A DNA stretch of 64,000 bases from Marinobacter sp. es.048 (GCF_900188435.1 NZ_FYFA01000002.1:868001-932000), one strand, 5' to 3'. Positions 9,550 through 18,791 are shown, counted from the stretch's first letter. The notes: generated by a model not told the origin, from the letters alone. Made by a program: numbers and translations.

Positions 9550-10084
9550 TTAGTGCTCTTCTGCGGCTTTCGCGCCCAGCGCTTCCGGGTCGGCGGTAAA
9601 GCCAAGCAATTTGGTGCGTTCAATCAGGAAATAGAGAACAGCGCCGACGGCCAGGCCCCAACCCGCACCGTATACGGCCAGAACCACGCCCATGGTGGCC
9701 GTGACTGCGGTCCAGATGGGTCCCGCCAGCCCGGGATAAGGCGCGAAGAAAGCGTGGCACCGTTACGGATAGCGGTTACCAGGTGCACGCGGTCGATGCT
9801 GTTGTCGATGTCTTCGTCTTTGCGCAGACGATCAACACGATTCATGAGGGACTGGCCAACCACGATATCGCCGAAGGCAATCACATAGGCGATCACTGCC
9901 GTGGGAATGGCGTACAGGCAGACGTTGGCATCCGGGAATCCGACGGCGAACGGCAGATAGTTCCACAGCTCATCAAACGCGGGTTTGGTGATGCCCCACT
10001 CCACATTGGGCACCTCGTATTCGCCAGTGGCAAAGCCAACCAGCATGGCTGTTCTTCCCCGTTCTTTCGGTGAAACATTTGCAT
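9550..10084 (-). pseudogene. frameshifted, 5'-truncated membrane permease remnant
   Basis: The minus strand encodes a hydrophobic permease-like segment (LYAIPTAVIAYVIAFGDIVVG) up to about 9757. There the frame breaks: one base appears to be missing in GCCAC, where GCC-CAC would restore the frame. Beyond the break the +1 frame continues in family style (AFFAPYPGLAGPIWTAVTAT) to a TAA at 9550, ending GAKAAEEH. The repaired product would be only about 165 residues, far short of a complete transporter, so the 5' part is missing too. An ATG at 10084 with GGAGAC upstream lies in a third frame. The sequence is reminiscent of xanthine/uracil-type (NCS2) permeases, but that assignment is tentative. 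Gene fragments like this usually mark past deletion. Confidence 0.7.
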
Positions 10085-10179
10085 AAAAAGGTCTCCGGGC
10101 TCACGCGGCGCGTGGGCCTGGCAGCGTTGTTTTTCCGGTTAAAGCCGGCTGCGCCGGAATGGCGCAGCCGATCGGGGGA

Positions 10180-11808
10180 TCAGTCCAGCTCTTTGGCCTG
10201 ATCCCTCAGCACGAACTTCTGGATCTTGCCCGTGGAGGTTTTGGGCAGCTCCGAGAAGACGATGGTCTTGGGTACCTTGAATCGTGCCAGGTGCTCGCGA
10301 CAGAAGTTGATAATGTCTTCCTCGCTAACCTGTCCAGCTTCAGGCTTAAGGGTCACAAAGGCGCAGGGGGTTTCGCCCCATTTCTCGTCTGGCCGGGCAA
10401 CCACAGCCGCTTCAAGAACAGCCGGATGGCGGTACAAGGTATCCTCCACCTCAATGGTGGAAATGTTCTCACCACCGGAAATGATGATGTCTTTCAGCCG
10501 ATCCTTGATCTCCATGTAGCCGTCTTCGTGCCAGACCGCCAAGTCACCGGTGTGGAACCAGCCGCCCCGGAAGGCTTCTTCGGTGGCCTTGGGGTTTTTG
10601 AGGTAGCCCTTCATTACGGTATTACCGCGCAGGAAGATTTCACCGATGGTCTTGCCGTCTTTCGGCACCGGCTCCATGGTATTCGGATCGCCGACCATGG
10701 TGCCTGCCAGGGTGTGGTACCGAACGCCCTGGCGAGCCTTTTTCCGGGCACGATCGTGCAGCGGAAGTGCATCCCATTCAGTCTTCCACGCGCAAACGGT
10801 CACCGGGCCATAGACTTCAGTAAGGCCGTAAACGTGAGTCACCTGAATACCCATCTCTTCGATGGCACCGATAACCTGTGCGGGGGGCGCCGCACCGGCC
10901 GTCATGGACTTCACGTCGTGATCGATGCCCGCCTTGGCGGATTCCGGCACGTTCAGCAGCGCGTTGAGAACAATCGGAGCGCCGCACATGTGAGTAACCT
11001 GATGGTCGCGGATCAGCTGAAGAATCTTCTCCGGATCAACCCGGCGCAGGCAGACGTGAGTGCCGGCCATGGCGGTAATGGTCCAGGGGAAACACCAGCC
11101 GTTGCAGTGGAACATCGGCAAGGTCCACAGATAGACCGGGTGCATGTCCATGGACCACACCGCCTGGTTACCAATGGCATTGATGTAGGCGCCACGGTGG
11201 TGGTAGACCACACCTTTCGGATTGCCGGTAGTGCCGGAGGTGTAGTTCAGTGAAATCGCATCCCACTCATTGTCAGGGAAGCTCCACTCAAATGCCGGAT
11301 CGCCCTCCTGCAGGAAGGCCTCATAATCGAGATCGCTTACCTGGACACCTTCGCCATACTCGGGATCGTCAACATCGATCACCAGGGGTTTCGTGTCCAG
11401 ACGGCTGACGGCATCTCTGACCACCTCACCAAATTCCCGGTCGGCAATCACAACCTTGGCCTCTCCATGCTCCAGCATGAAGGCAATGGCCTCGGCATCA
11501 AGGCGCACATTCAGGGTATTGAGAACCGCGCCGATCATCGGTATCCCGAAGTGGGATTCCACCATGGCCGGAATATTCGGCAGCATGACCGCAACGGTAT
11601 CGCCGCGTCCGATGCCCCGCCCTTTCAGGGCCGACGCCAGACGGCGGCAACGTTCGTAGGTCTGCGCCCAGGTGTAACGAATCGCCCCGTGAATAACCGC
11701 AGGGTACTCCGGGTATACGGTGGCGGTACGTTCGATAAAATCGATGGGAGATTGGACGGCGTAGTTGGCGTCAACGGGCGCCAGGCCCTGATCAAATATC
11801 GAGGTCAT
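10180..11808 (-). CDS. AMP-dependent acyl-CoA ligase
   Basis: A 542-residue adenylate-forming ligase that activates a carboxylic acid to its acyl-CoA through an acyl-AMP. The P-loop-like motif [12 protein letters not shown], the core GLTEVYGP, the hinge region GWFHTGDLAVWHEDGYMEIKDR, and the C-terminal lysine motif PKTSTGKIQK are all intact. The overall pattern (YHHRGAYINAIGN, PMFHCNGWCFPW) fits the medium-chain/DmdB-like branch found in marine bacteria, but the substrate is not certain. The start is preceded by AGAGGA. It is divergent from a PAS histidine kinase/response regulator pair, with paired palindromes in between, so it is a candidate target of that system. Confidence 0.93.
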   Translation of the reverse strand: MTSIFDQGLAPVDANYAVQSPIDFIERTATVYPEYPAVIHGAIRYTWAQTYERCRRLASALKGRGIGRGDTVAVMLPNIPAMVESHFGIPMIGAVLNTLNVRLDAEAIAFMLEHGEAKVVIADREFGEVVRDAVSRLDTKPLVIDVDDPEYGEGVQVSDLDYEAFLQEGDPAFEWSFPDNEWDAISLNYTSGTTGNPKGVVYHHRGAYINAIGNQAVWSMDMHPVYLWTLPMFHCNGWCFPWTITAMAGTHVCLRRVDPEKILQLIRDHQVTHMCGAPIVLNALLNVPESAKAGIDHDVKSMTAGAAPPAQVIGAIEEMGIQVTHVYGLTEVYGPVTVCAWKTEWDALPLHDRARKKARQGVRYHTLAGTMVGDPNTMEPVPKDGKTIGEIFLRGNTVMKGYLKNPKATEEAFRGGWFHTGDLAVWHEDGYMEIKDRLKDIIISGGENISTIEVEDTLYRHPAVLEAAVVARPDEKWGETPCAFVTLKPEAGQVSEEDIINFCREHLARFKVPKTIVFSELPKTSTGKIQKFVLRDQAKELD

Positions 11809-11890
11809 TGCGTGGTCCTCTTGAGTGCTGTTGTTCTTATGGCGTATTCAGGAATATCGCTAAACTAGCTATACTTCGGGCTGGCCAGAA

Positions 11891-11951
11891 TAGTATTTGA
11901 TAGAATAAATACTAGAAATTATACCAACGTATTATAGTTAACTTACTATAA
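11891..11951. promoter_or_regulatory. two palindromes in the ligase/kinase divergent promoter region
   Basis: TAGTATTT at 11891-11898 and AAATACTA at 11907-11914 form a perfect 8-bp inverted repeat. TTATAGT at 11932-11938 and ACTATAA at 11945-11951 form a second 7-bp one. Both lie in the A/T-rich 150-base gap between the ligase and the sensor kinase. Each dyad exposes an AGT/ACT edge, as expected for a dimeric regulator such as the adjacent FixJ-type protein. Confidence 0.5.
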
Positions 11952-11960
11952 AGATCAGCC

Positions 11961-13475
11961 ATGAACGATATTTCCCCTTCAAGTGTATTTAGTTTGCACG
12001 ACGCCGACCCGCAACCCGGATTGGTCCTGGACGGGGCGGGTAAAGTCCTGGAGGGGAACCGAGCAGCCTGGGATCTGTGCCAGATAGCCGGTCTGACTTC
12101 GCCTCGCTCGCTTCTGCCAATCAACGCCCAGGCACTGGTGAACTCCTCATTGGATCAGAACCGGGCTATTGAAAACGTGGAATCCCGGATTCCCTCGGAG
12201 CTTACCGAAACCATCCTGATGTGGACTTTCATTCCCGATGTCGGAGCCGCCCGGGTTCTGGCACGGGCGCGGGACGCCACGCAGGATGTCCTGACCCAGG
12301 AAGAGGCAACCCGCTCCAATCGTCTTTACCGGCTGATAACTGAAAACACCACTGACCTCATATCCCGCCATGCGCCGGACGGACGCTTTATCGACGCCAC
12401 GCCCGCTTCCTGGCGGCTGCTGGGCTACTGGCCGGAAGAATTGCGGGGCAAACCGCTCGAAGAGGTCTTTCGCGGCAATCATGTAACCCAGAAACTGGCG
12501 GAGACCCGTAACCTGCTCCGGGATGACGGCTACGCCACCATGACCCTGGAGATCATCCACCGGGACGGATCCCGCCGCTGGTTCGAGATTGCCAGCCGGG
12601 CCATCCGGGAGACCTACACCGGCGCCGTGATTGAGGTCATCAGCGTATCCCGGGATATCACCGCCCGAGTGGAATCCGAGGAGAACAGTCGCCGGTTGGC
12701 CGACGAACTTGCCCACACCGCCAGGCTTGCCACTCTCGGGGAGCTTGCCTCCAGCATTGCCCATGAGATGAATCAGCCACTGGCCACCATCGTCAACTTC
12801 GCGAGCGCCAGCCAGCGTTACCTGAAAAGCGCCCGCACCAACCCTGAATGCCTGGACCGTGTGGACGATGGCCTACAGAAGATCGTTCACCATGCCAACC
12901 GCGCATCGGAAGTGATCAAACGCCTGCGGGCTTTTTTACGCAAAGGGCAGAAGCGCACCGCGCCAATTGCCCTGAACGATGTCGTGAGCAACGTCGCCCG
13001 CCTATGTCAGTGGGAGGCCGAGAAGAACAATGTGGAGATCCGCGAGAGATTGGCCTGCTGCGCGCCGGTCATCACCGCAGATCCGGTGCTCCTTGAGCAG
13101 GTATTGATCAATCTGATCCGCAACGGCATTGAAGCCACAATCGAAGCCCGTGATGAAAAAATCCAGGGCCCACCTGCACAGATTGTCATAACGACCTGCA
13201 TCAACGATCAGAATGAAACCCTTATCGAAGTCACTGATGAAGGCCCGGGGCTGGACGAACAGGGCATCCGCCAGATGTTCCAACCGTTCTACACCAGCAA
13301 GCCCCAGGGACTGGGCCTTGGCCTGTCCATGAGCCGATCGATTATTGAAGGCTTTGGTGGCTTTCTGGATGCCCGCCCGGCCGCAACTGGCGGCCTGTCC
13401 CTTATCTGCCGTTTCCCGGCGAGCCAGAACCAGAAGTACAAAAACACAACCATGGAGAACCAGCCCGATGACTGA
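11961..13475 (+). CDS. PAS-domain sensor histidine kinase
   Basis: A 504-residue kinase without transmembrane segments, so it should sense a cytoplasmic signal. An N-terminal PAS-like region (residues 10-100) is followed by a clear PAS/PAC domain (about 125-245, ending IEVISVSRDITARVE). The H-box SSIAHEMNQPLATI places the phosphorylated histidine at 268. N-box NLIRNGIEAT and G-boxes DEGPGLDEQG and GLGLGLSMSRSIIEGFGG complete an active HATPase domain. The architecture is FixL/TodS-like. The stop overlaps the response regulator start by 8 bases, so the two are translationally coupled. Confidence 0.95.
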   Translation: MNDISPSSVFSLHDADPQPGLVLDGAGKVLEGNRAAWDLCQIAGLTSPRSLLPINAQALVNSSLDQNRAIENVESRIPSELTETILMWTFIPDVGAARVLARARDATQDVLTQEEATRSNRLYRLITENTTDLISRHAPDGRFIDATPASWRLLGYWPEELRGKPLEEVFRGNHVTQKLAETRNLLRDDGYATMTLEIIHRDGSRRWFEIASRAIRETYTGAVIEVISVSRDITARVESEENSRRLADELAHTARLATLGELASSIAHEMNQPLATIVNFASASQRYLKSARTNPECLDRVDDGLQKIVHHANRASEVIKRLRAFLRKGQKRTAPIALNDVVSNVARLCQWEAEKNNVEIRERLACCAPVITADPVLLEQVLINLIRNGIEATIEARDEKIQGPPAQIVITTCINDQNETLIEVTDEGPGLDEQGIRQMFQPFYTSKPQGLGLGLSMSRSIIEGFGGFLDARPAATGGLSLICRFPASQNQKYKNTTMENQPDD

Positions 13476-14124
13476 CCACGCCGTCCCGGAAGCTACCACC
13501 GTCTATGTTGTTGACGACGACGCGGGCATGCTGGAATCCACCCAATGGCTGCTGGAATCGGTCGGCCTGAGTGTGGAGGCGTACAGCGACGGTCGCAAAT
13601 TTCTGGACGCCGTTGGCAACACGAAAGCCGGCTGTGTGGTTCTGGATGTGAGGATGCCGGGGCTAGGCGGCCTGAACGTTCAGGAAGAGCTTCAGAAACG
13701 AGGACTGGACCTGCCCATCATCTTTGTCTCTGGGCATGCCGACGTGCCCATTGTGGTCAGGGCGTTCAAATCCGGCGCTTTTGATTTTATCGAAAAGCCT
13801 TTCAACGAACAGCTGCTGCTGGACAGCGTTCAACAGGCCCTTCAGGAACACCAGCAATCCGGCCCACAGCTGCAGGGCGATGAGGCAACCGAAGCCTTGC
13901 TGGACACACTCACCCGGCGCGAGCGGGACGTGTTTATTCCGCTGGCCCAGGGCTACACCAGCCGGGAAATCGCCGACCAGCTCGAGGTAAGTGTAAAGAC
14001 GATTGATCTCTACCGGGCGCGGGTGATGAAGCGTCTGGGTGCGGATCGACTGCCGGATGTCACCGGCACAGCCATCGCCGCCGGGCTGCTCGACCCGCTG
14101 GACCTGCGCAACGAGAAACGCTGA
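13468..14124 (+). CDS. FixJ-family response regulator
   Basis: A 218-residue two-domain regulator. The receiver has the acidic pocket VYVVDDDAG at residues 13-20, the phospho-acceptor D60 in LDVRMPG and the conserved lysine in IEKPF. After a short linker the LuxR/FixJ helix-turn-helix follows (TRRERDVFIPLAQGYTSREIA then KTIDLYRARVMKRL). Phosphorylation by the overlapping kinase gene product should allow dimerisation and DNA binding. The likely targets are its own promoter and the divergent acyl-CoA ligase, where paired palindromes lie at 11891-11951; this is inferred from position. Confidence 0.95.
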   Translation: MTDHAVPEATTVYVVDDDAGMLESTQWLLESVGLSVEAYSDGRKFLDAVGNTKAGCVVLDVRMPGLGGLNVQEELQKRGLDLPIIFVSGHADVPIVVRAFKSGAFDFIEKPFNEQLLLDSVQQALQEHQQSGPQLQGDEATEALLDTLTRRERDVFIPLAQGYTSREIADQLEVSVKTIDLYRARVMKRLGADRLPDVTGTAIAAGLLDPLDLRNEKR

Positions 14125-14130
14125 ACGGCC

Positions 14131-15546
14131 CTAACGTTTGCCGACCTGGACATCGTGCGCCAACACCCCCAGCCTGGCTACAGCCTGCTCTATACGTTCA
14201 CTCCAGGGGTTGGCACTGTTCAGTCTCAGGCAATTTTCGTATTTATCGGCGGTGGAAAACATTAGCCCCGGTGCCACATTGATATCTTCCGCCCTGGCCC
14301 TCTGGTATACGTCCGTGCCGGAAACGCCGTCGGGCAGCTGCACCCAGAGTACGAACCCACCCTGGGGTCGACTCACAGCCGTAACTTCCGGGAATGCCCG
14401 GGCCACAGCTGTGCGCATTCGTTCTGTGGACTCTCGATAGTGCTGACGAGCTGACAGCAGATAGCGATCGTATCGGCCCTGCTCCAGAAAATGCGCCACC
14501 GCCATCTGGGGAATCGACGACGTTGCCAGGTTCACAAAATACTTGTGCTGTCTGGCGCTGGCCATATGTCGCCCCGGCACCATCCAGCCAAGCCGCAGGC
14601 CCGGTGAAATCGTCTTCGAAAACGAGCTGCAATAAATCACATTATCCGCGCGATCAAAGGCTTTGGCCGGTTTGGGCCGGTCCCCGGTGTGATGAAGGTC
14701 GCCGTAGATGTCGTCCTCGATAAGCGGAACAGCCGCTGCCGCCAGCATGGAAACCAGCTGCTTCTTACGCTCATCCGACATTTGGGCGCCCATGGGATTG
14801 CTGTGATTGGTCACCACCACACAGGCTTTCAGGGGCCACTGCTCCAGTGCCAGCTGCAAACCTTCGAGGCTCAAGCCTTCGGAGGGATGGGTCGGGATCT
14901 CGATAACCTTCAGCCCCACCACTTCCAGAGCCTGTAGGATGCCGGGGAAAGACGGCGATTCCACCGCCACAATGTCCCCGGGCTGGGTCACCGCCCTGAG
15001 TGCCAGGATGATCGCCTCCTGGGCACCGTTGGTGGCGAGCACATCATCCGGCGTTACCGGCACCCCGAGGGTTGCCATCCGCTGGGCGATCTGCCGCCGG
15101 AACGATTCCTTACCGGGAAAGGCATAGTCCAGTGTTTCCAGGCCCCTTCGTGCCGCCCAGAGCGTGCTGTGCTGGATCTGCCGGAGCGGGAGGTAATCAG
15201 GATGGGGAATCGCCGTGGCCAGAGGCACCATACGCTTTTGTTCGTCGGCGCACAGGTCCAGGGTCATCTCCCGGGCGCTGACCGGTACGGGACTGCTGCG
15301 ATGCCGGCGCATCACCGGCTCAGGTGCATCCACGGTCGGCAAACGTACAAAGTAGCCGCTGCGTTCCCGGGCCTGCAGGAAACCCCGTGCTTCCAGGGTC
15401 TGGTGGGCCTGAAGGATGGTCGAGATACTCACGCCAAATTGCCGGCTCAGCATTCGCACGCCCGGTAGCCGTTCGCCGTCCCGGTACACCCCTTCATGAA
15501 TCAGACCCTGAAGCTGATCCGCCACCTGATTGTAGAGAATGCCCAT
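14131..15546 (-). CDS. MocR/PdxR-family transcriptional regulator with aminotransferase domain
   Basis: A 471-residue GntR-type regulator fused to a fold-type I aminotransferase domain. Residues 1-70 form the winged helix (RDGERLPGVRMLSRQFGVS). The PLP-binding lysine is K311 in SSFSKTISPGLRLGW, with NHSNPMG and EDDIYGD supplying other cofactor contacts. Such proteins use PLP or a PLP adduct as effector rather than acting as enzymes. It is divergent from a PhzF-family gene, and the gap contains well-formed inverted repeats at 15611-15676 that are good operator candidates. It converges with the FixJ regulator with only 6 bases between stops. Confidence 0.95.
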   Translation of the reverse strand: MGILYNQVADQLQGLIHEGVYRDGERLPGVRMLSRQFGVSISTILQAHQTLEARGFLQARERSGYFVRLPTVDAPEPVMRRHRSSPVPVSAREMTLDLCADEQKRMVPLATAIPHPDYLPLRQIQHSTLWAARRGLETLDYAFPGKESFRRQIAQRMATLGVPVTPDDVLATNGAQEAIILALRAVTQPGDIVAVESPSFPGILQALEVVGLKVIEIPTHPSEGLSLEGLQLALEQWPLKACVVVTNHSNPMGAQMSDERKKQLVSMLAAAAVPLIEDDIYGDLHHTGDRPKPAKAFDRADNVIYCSSFSKTISPGLRLGWMVPGRHMASARQHKYFVNLATSSIPQMAVAHFLEQGRYDRYLLSARQHYRESTERMRTAVARAFPEVTAVSRPQGGFVLWVQLPDGVSGTDVYQRARAEDINVAPGLMFSTADKYENCLRLNSANPWSERIEQAVARLGVLAHDVQVGKR

Positions 15547-15610
15547 TGCCCGCCCCTCGCTTGCGGCTATTTATCTCGATACTGATCTATTGCACCAGAA
15601 CCAGAACCTT

Positions 15611-15676
15611 TCTGTGCAGTACAGATCGCTTCCGATATGACCGGTACAGACATCATCAAAACCATTCTGTACCGGT
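15611..15676. promoter_or_regulatory. candidate MocR operator: nested inverted repeats
   Basis: ACCGGTACAGA at 15640-15650 is repeated in perfect inversion as TCTGTACCGGT at 15666-15676 with a 15-base spacer. A third site, TCTGT-N5-ACAGA at 15611-15625, reuses the same TCTGT/ACAGA half. The set lies between the regulator and the phzF promoter. Confidence 0.65.
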
Positions 15677-15700
15677 TCAAAAACAGATTATCTGAATCTG

Positions 15701-15728
15701 TTATGGCAGTCAGATCATTTCCTACAAT
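15701..15728 (+). promoter_or_regulatory. candidate sigma70 promoter of the PhzF-family gene
   Basis: TTATGG at 15701-15706 and TACAAT at 15723-15728 are separated by 16 bases. The weak -35 just downstream of the inverted repeats would suit activation by the MocR protein. Confidence 0.45.
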
Positions 15729-15786
15729 AAGCTCGAAATCAGATGATATTTCCAAACAGGCCAGCGCTTTCCGAGGAGAAGAGACC

Positions 15787-16593
15787 GTGACTTTACCCAT
15801 CTATCAGGTTGATGCGTTCACCAGCGATGTGTTCGGTGGCAATCCGGCGGCCGTCATGCCGCTGGGTCAGTGGCTGCCAGATAACCTCATGCTCTCGCTT
15901 GCCATGGAGAACAACCTCTCCGAAACAGCCTTTTTCGTGCCTCTTCCGGCCGGCGAGGACGCAGATTTCCATATCCGCTGGTTTACGCCGGGCACAGAGG
16001 TGCCACTATGCGGCCACGCCACCCTGGCCAGCGCCTGGGTCATCTTCAACAAACTTGGCTGGGACAAAGAGCAAATCCGTTTGCGCTCCAAAAGCGGCCC
16101 ACTCTCCGTCCGACAGGCAGAGGATGGCTGGCTGGTATTGGATTTCCCGAATCTGGCCTACGAGGAACAGCCCACGCCCGCCATGGTTCGGGAAGCCCTG
16201 GAAGGTGTGCCAGATAACGCGTTCTTTGTTCCAAACGACACCAATTACATGGTGGTTCTGAAAGACGAAGAATCGGTGCGATCCGCCCAACCGGATCTGC
16301 GCAAACTCAAGCAACTGGGCAACCAGGGGCTGATCATCACCGCACCTGGCACTGACTGCGATTTCGTGAGCCGATATTTCGCTCCTGGCGCCGGCATTGA
16401 TGAGGACCCGGTAACCGGTTCCATTCACAGCGTACTGGTCCCCTACTGGTCAGATAAGTTGGGCAAGACACAACTGGATGCTCGTCAGGTCTCCGCCCGG
16501 GGCGGTGTACTTCGTTGCGAGTTGAAGGGGGATCGGGTCGACATCGCCGGCCAGGCGGCCTTCTACATGGAAGGCTCCGTCTTCCTGCGTTGA
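15787..16593 (+). CDS. PhzF-family isomerase/epimerase-like protein
   Basis: A 268-residue PhzF fold protein. The N-terminal YQVDAFTSDVFGGNPAAVM and NNLSETAFFVP carry the family signature; the glutamate in the latter matches the catalytic acid of PhzF. The second half repeats the fold (FAPGAGIDEDPVTGSIHSVL). Outside phenazine producers these enzymes have unknown, probably metabolite-repair or isomerase, roles, and no phenazine genes occur here. I choose a GTG start at 15787 because GAGGAGA lies 9 bases upstream and the protein then starts like its relatives; the frame is open further upstream into the operator region. Probably controlled by the divergent MocR regulator. Confidence 0.9.
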   Translation: MTLPIYQVDAFTSDVFGGNPAAVMPLGQWLPDNLMLSLAMENNLSETAFFVPLPAGEDADFHIRWFTPGTEVPLCGHATLASAWVIFNKLGWDKEQIRLRSKSGPLSVRQAEDGWLVLDFPNLAYEEQPTPAMVREALEGVPDNAFFVPNDTNYMVVLKDEESVRSAQPDLRKLKQLGNQGLIITAPGTDCDFVSRYFAPGAGIDEDPVTGSIHSVLVPYWSDKLGKTQLDARQVSARGGVLRCELKGDRVDIAGQAAFYMEGSVFLR

Positions 16594-16636
16594 GACTGAT
16601 ATACTGCCCGCCGTTTTGATTCAATGGGCGGGCAGT

Positions 16637-17830
16637 ATGGCAGCGGGTTCAGCATCACAGTACGACGTAATCATCATCGGCGCCGGCGCAGCAGGCCTGA
16701 TGTGCGCGGCTACCGCCGGCTATCGCGGCCGGAGCGTACTGGTGCTGGATCACGCCAACAAACCGGGCAAGAAAATCCTGATGTCCGGCGGCGGGCGCTG
16801 CAACTTCACCAACCTGAACAGCACACCGGCCAACTTCCTGTCGGACAACCCTCACTACTGCATTTCCGCGCTCAAGCGCTATACCCCCCAGGATTTTCTG
16901 GAACTGGTGGATCGCCACGGCATCGAGCATGAGGAAAAAGCCCCTGGCCAGTTGTTCTGCAAGGACAGCGCCAAGGACATCCTCAACATGCTGCTGACCG
17001 AATGCGAGTGGGCAGGGGCGGAAGTGAAAATGAAGACAGCGGTCGACCGCATTACCGAAACCGACTCGGGCTACCGTTTGCGCGTCGGATCCGGCGATCT
17101 CACCTGTGAATCCCTGGTGATCGCCACCGGAGGTCTGTCGATCCCCACCATGGGCGCCACCGCTTTCGGTTACCGGGTAGCCGAGCAGTTCGGCCTGGAA
17201 ATACTTCCCACCCGCGCGGGTCTGGTGCCCTTTACCTTGCAACCGGAGTTGAGAGAGCAGCTCGCGCCTCTATCCGGTGTCAGTTGCCCTGTCGATGTTC
17301 AATGCCACGACCAGCACTTTCGGGAACCTATGCTGGTGACTCATCGCGGGCTCAGCGGCCCGGCCATGCTCCAGATCTCCAGTTTCTGGGAGCCGGGTGA
17401 CAGCCTGGCCATCAACCTGCTGCCGGCCTGCCAGATCAAGGACGACCTTCTGAGCCTGCGGAAAACCCGGCCGCAATCCACCGTTGGGCACTACCTGGCC
17501 CAGCACCTACCAAAACGGTTTGCCCAGGCCTTCAACGAACTCCACGGCTGGACCGGCCCATTGCAGGGCTACAAGAACAGCGATATTGAACAGGTTGCCG
17601 ACGTTCTGGGCCAATGGTCGATCAAGCCAGCTGGAACCGAAGGCTACCGAACGGCAGAGGTCACCCTTGGTGGCGTCGATACGCGCCAGCTATCGTCCAA
17701 GACCATGGCGGTGCTGGAACGTCCAAACCTGTATTTTATCGGTGAGGTAGTGGATGTCACCGGCCACCTCGGCGGGCACAACTTCCAGTGGGCCTGGGCC
17801 TCGGGTGTGGCTGCAGGCAACAGCGCCTGA
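16637..17830 (+). CDS. HI0933/BaiN-type FAD-dependent oxidoreductase
   Basis: A flavoprotein of 397 residues. The N-terminal Rossmann motif DVIIIGAGAAGLMCA binds the ADP part of FAD. The family-defining GGGRCNFTN, ATGGLSIPTMGATAFGY and C-terminal GEVVDVTGHLGGHNFQWAW are all present. Members are cytoplasmic flavin oxidoreductases of mostly unknown substrate; BaiN from gut clostridia reduces bile-acid enones. It follows the PhzF gene by 43 bases, so the two may share a transcript. The frame is open to a TTG at 16616, but the ATG at 16637 gives the usual short N-terminus. Confidence 0.92.
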   Translation: MAAGSASQYDVIIIGAGAAGLMCAATAGYRGRSVLVLDHANKPGKKILMSGGGRCNFTNLNSTPANFLSDNPHYCISALKRYTPQDFLELVDRHGIEHEEKAPGQLFCKDSAKDILNMLLTECEWAGAEVKMKTAVDRITETDSGYRLRVGSGDLTCESLVIATGGLSIPTMGATAFGYRVAEQFGLEILPTRAGLVPFTLQPELREQLAPLSGVSCPVDVQCHDQHFREPMLVTHRGLSGPAMLQISSFWEPGDSLAINLLPACQIKDDLLSLRKTRPQSTVGHYLAQHLPKRFAQAFNELHGWTGPLQGYKNSDIEQVADVLGQWSIKPAGTEGYRTAEVTLGGVDTRQLSSKTMAVLERPNLYFIGEVVDVTGHLGGHNFQWAWASGVAAGNSA

Positions 17831-17921
17831 GGGTTCACCCGGATCCAAAACCCGCCGTAAAACTGGTAGCCTCAGTTCATGTATTGGCCTCACCGGACAT
17901 CAGAACAAAGAGGGGGAATGG

Positions 17922-18791
17922 ATGCTCCAGACCCATAGTGAAAACAAAACCAGCAATGCCCTCGTCGTCGAGGGTGGCGCCATGCGCGGCATCTTCGCCG
18001 CAGGCGTTCTGGATGCCTTTCTTGAGAAGCGCTACCAGCCGTTCACTGAGGCTTGGGGCGTCTCCGCCGGCTCAACCAATCTGATCGGCTACCTCTGCGG
18101 CCACCACGGCCGGAATCACCGGGTGATTACCGACCACGCCTGCCGGCCAGAGTTTATTAACTGGGGCCGTTTCTTCCAGGGCGGGCATTTGTGCGATGTT
18201 CACTGGCTCTGGCACCAGTCCTTCCAGGAAGTACCGCTCGATCTGGAACGCTACCTGTCTGGCACCACCAGACTCTGGGTTGCAACCACGTCGGTAGTGA
18301 CCGGTGAAGCCCGGTATTTTCCCGTCGACGATCAGAACATCCACGACGTTCTCACCGCCTCCTGCTCGATTCCTCTGGCCTACCGTGACTACCCGAAAGT
18401 GGAGAACGAGCCCATGAGTGATGGTGGAATTGCCGATTCCATTCCGGTTACGGAGGCTTACCGCCGGGGTGCCCGGGACATAACGGTCGTGCTTTCCCGA
18501 CCGCTGGGCTATGCGAAAAAGCCATTGGCGTTTCCGGCGCTCACCAAGCGAATGTTCCGGGAGCAACCGGGACTCGCCGAGGCCTTGATAAAGCGGGGCG
18601 AAAGATACAACGAGACGTTGGAATTCATTCGGAATCCGCCGGACGACTGCCGGCTTCGGATTATCGCGCCACCGGAGGATTTTCCGGTGAGCCGGTTGAC
18701 GACGGATCTGAACAAACTGGATCTGGGGTATCAACAAGGCCACCGCGCGGCGATGGCCTATCTGGCCGAATTGGCCCAGGAAGTCGCCTAA
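17922..18791 (+). CDS. patatin-like phospholipase (RssA/YjjU type)
   Basis: A 289-residue cytoplasmic patatin domain protein. The oxyanion-hole motif EGGAMRGIFAAGVLDAF lies near residue 17, the nucleophile elbow GVSAGS gives S48, and the dyad aspartate is D167 in SDGGIADS. Order and spacing match the bacterial YjjU/RssA group, predicted lipid acyl hydrolases. The start at 17922 has AGGGGGA 4 bases upstream; the frame extends further upstream but overlaps the flavoprotein gene. Its last 4 bases overlap the convergent universal stress gene. Confidence 0.92.
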   Translation: MLQTHSENKTSNALVVEGGAMRGIFAAGVLDAFLEKRYQPFTEAWGVSAGSTNLIGYLCGHHGRNHRVITDHACRPEFINWGRFFQGGHLCDVHWLWHQSFQEVPLDLERYLSGTTRLWVATTSVVTGEARYFPVDDQNIHDVLTASCSIPLAYRDYPKVENEPMSDGGIADSIPVTEAYRRGARDITVVLSRPLGYAKKPLAFPALTKRMFREQPGLAEALIKRGERYNETLEFIRNPPDDCRLRIIAPPEDFPVSRLTTDLNKLDLGYQQGHRAAMAYLAELAQEVA

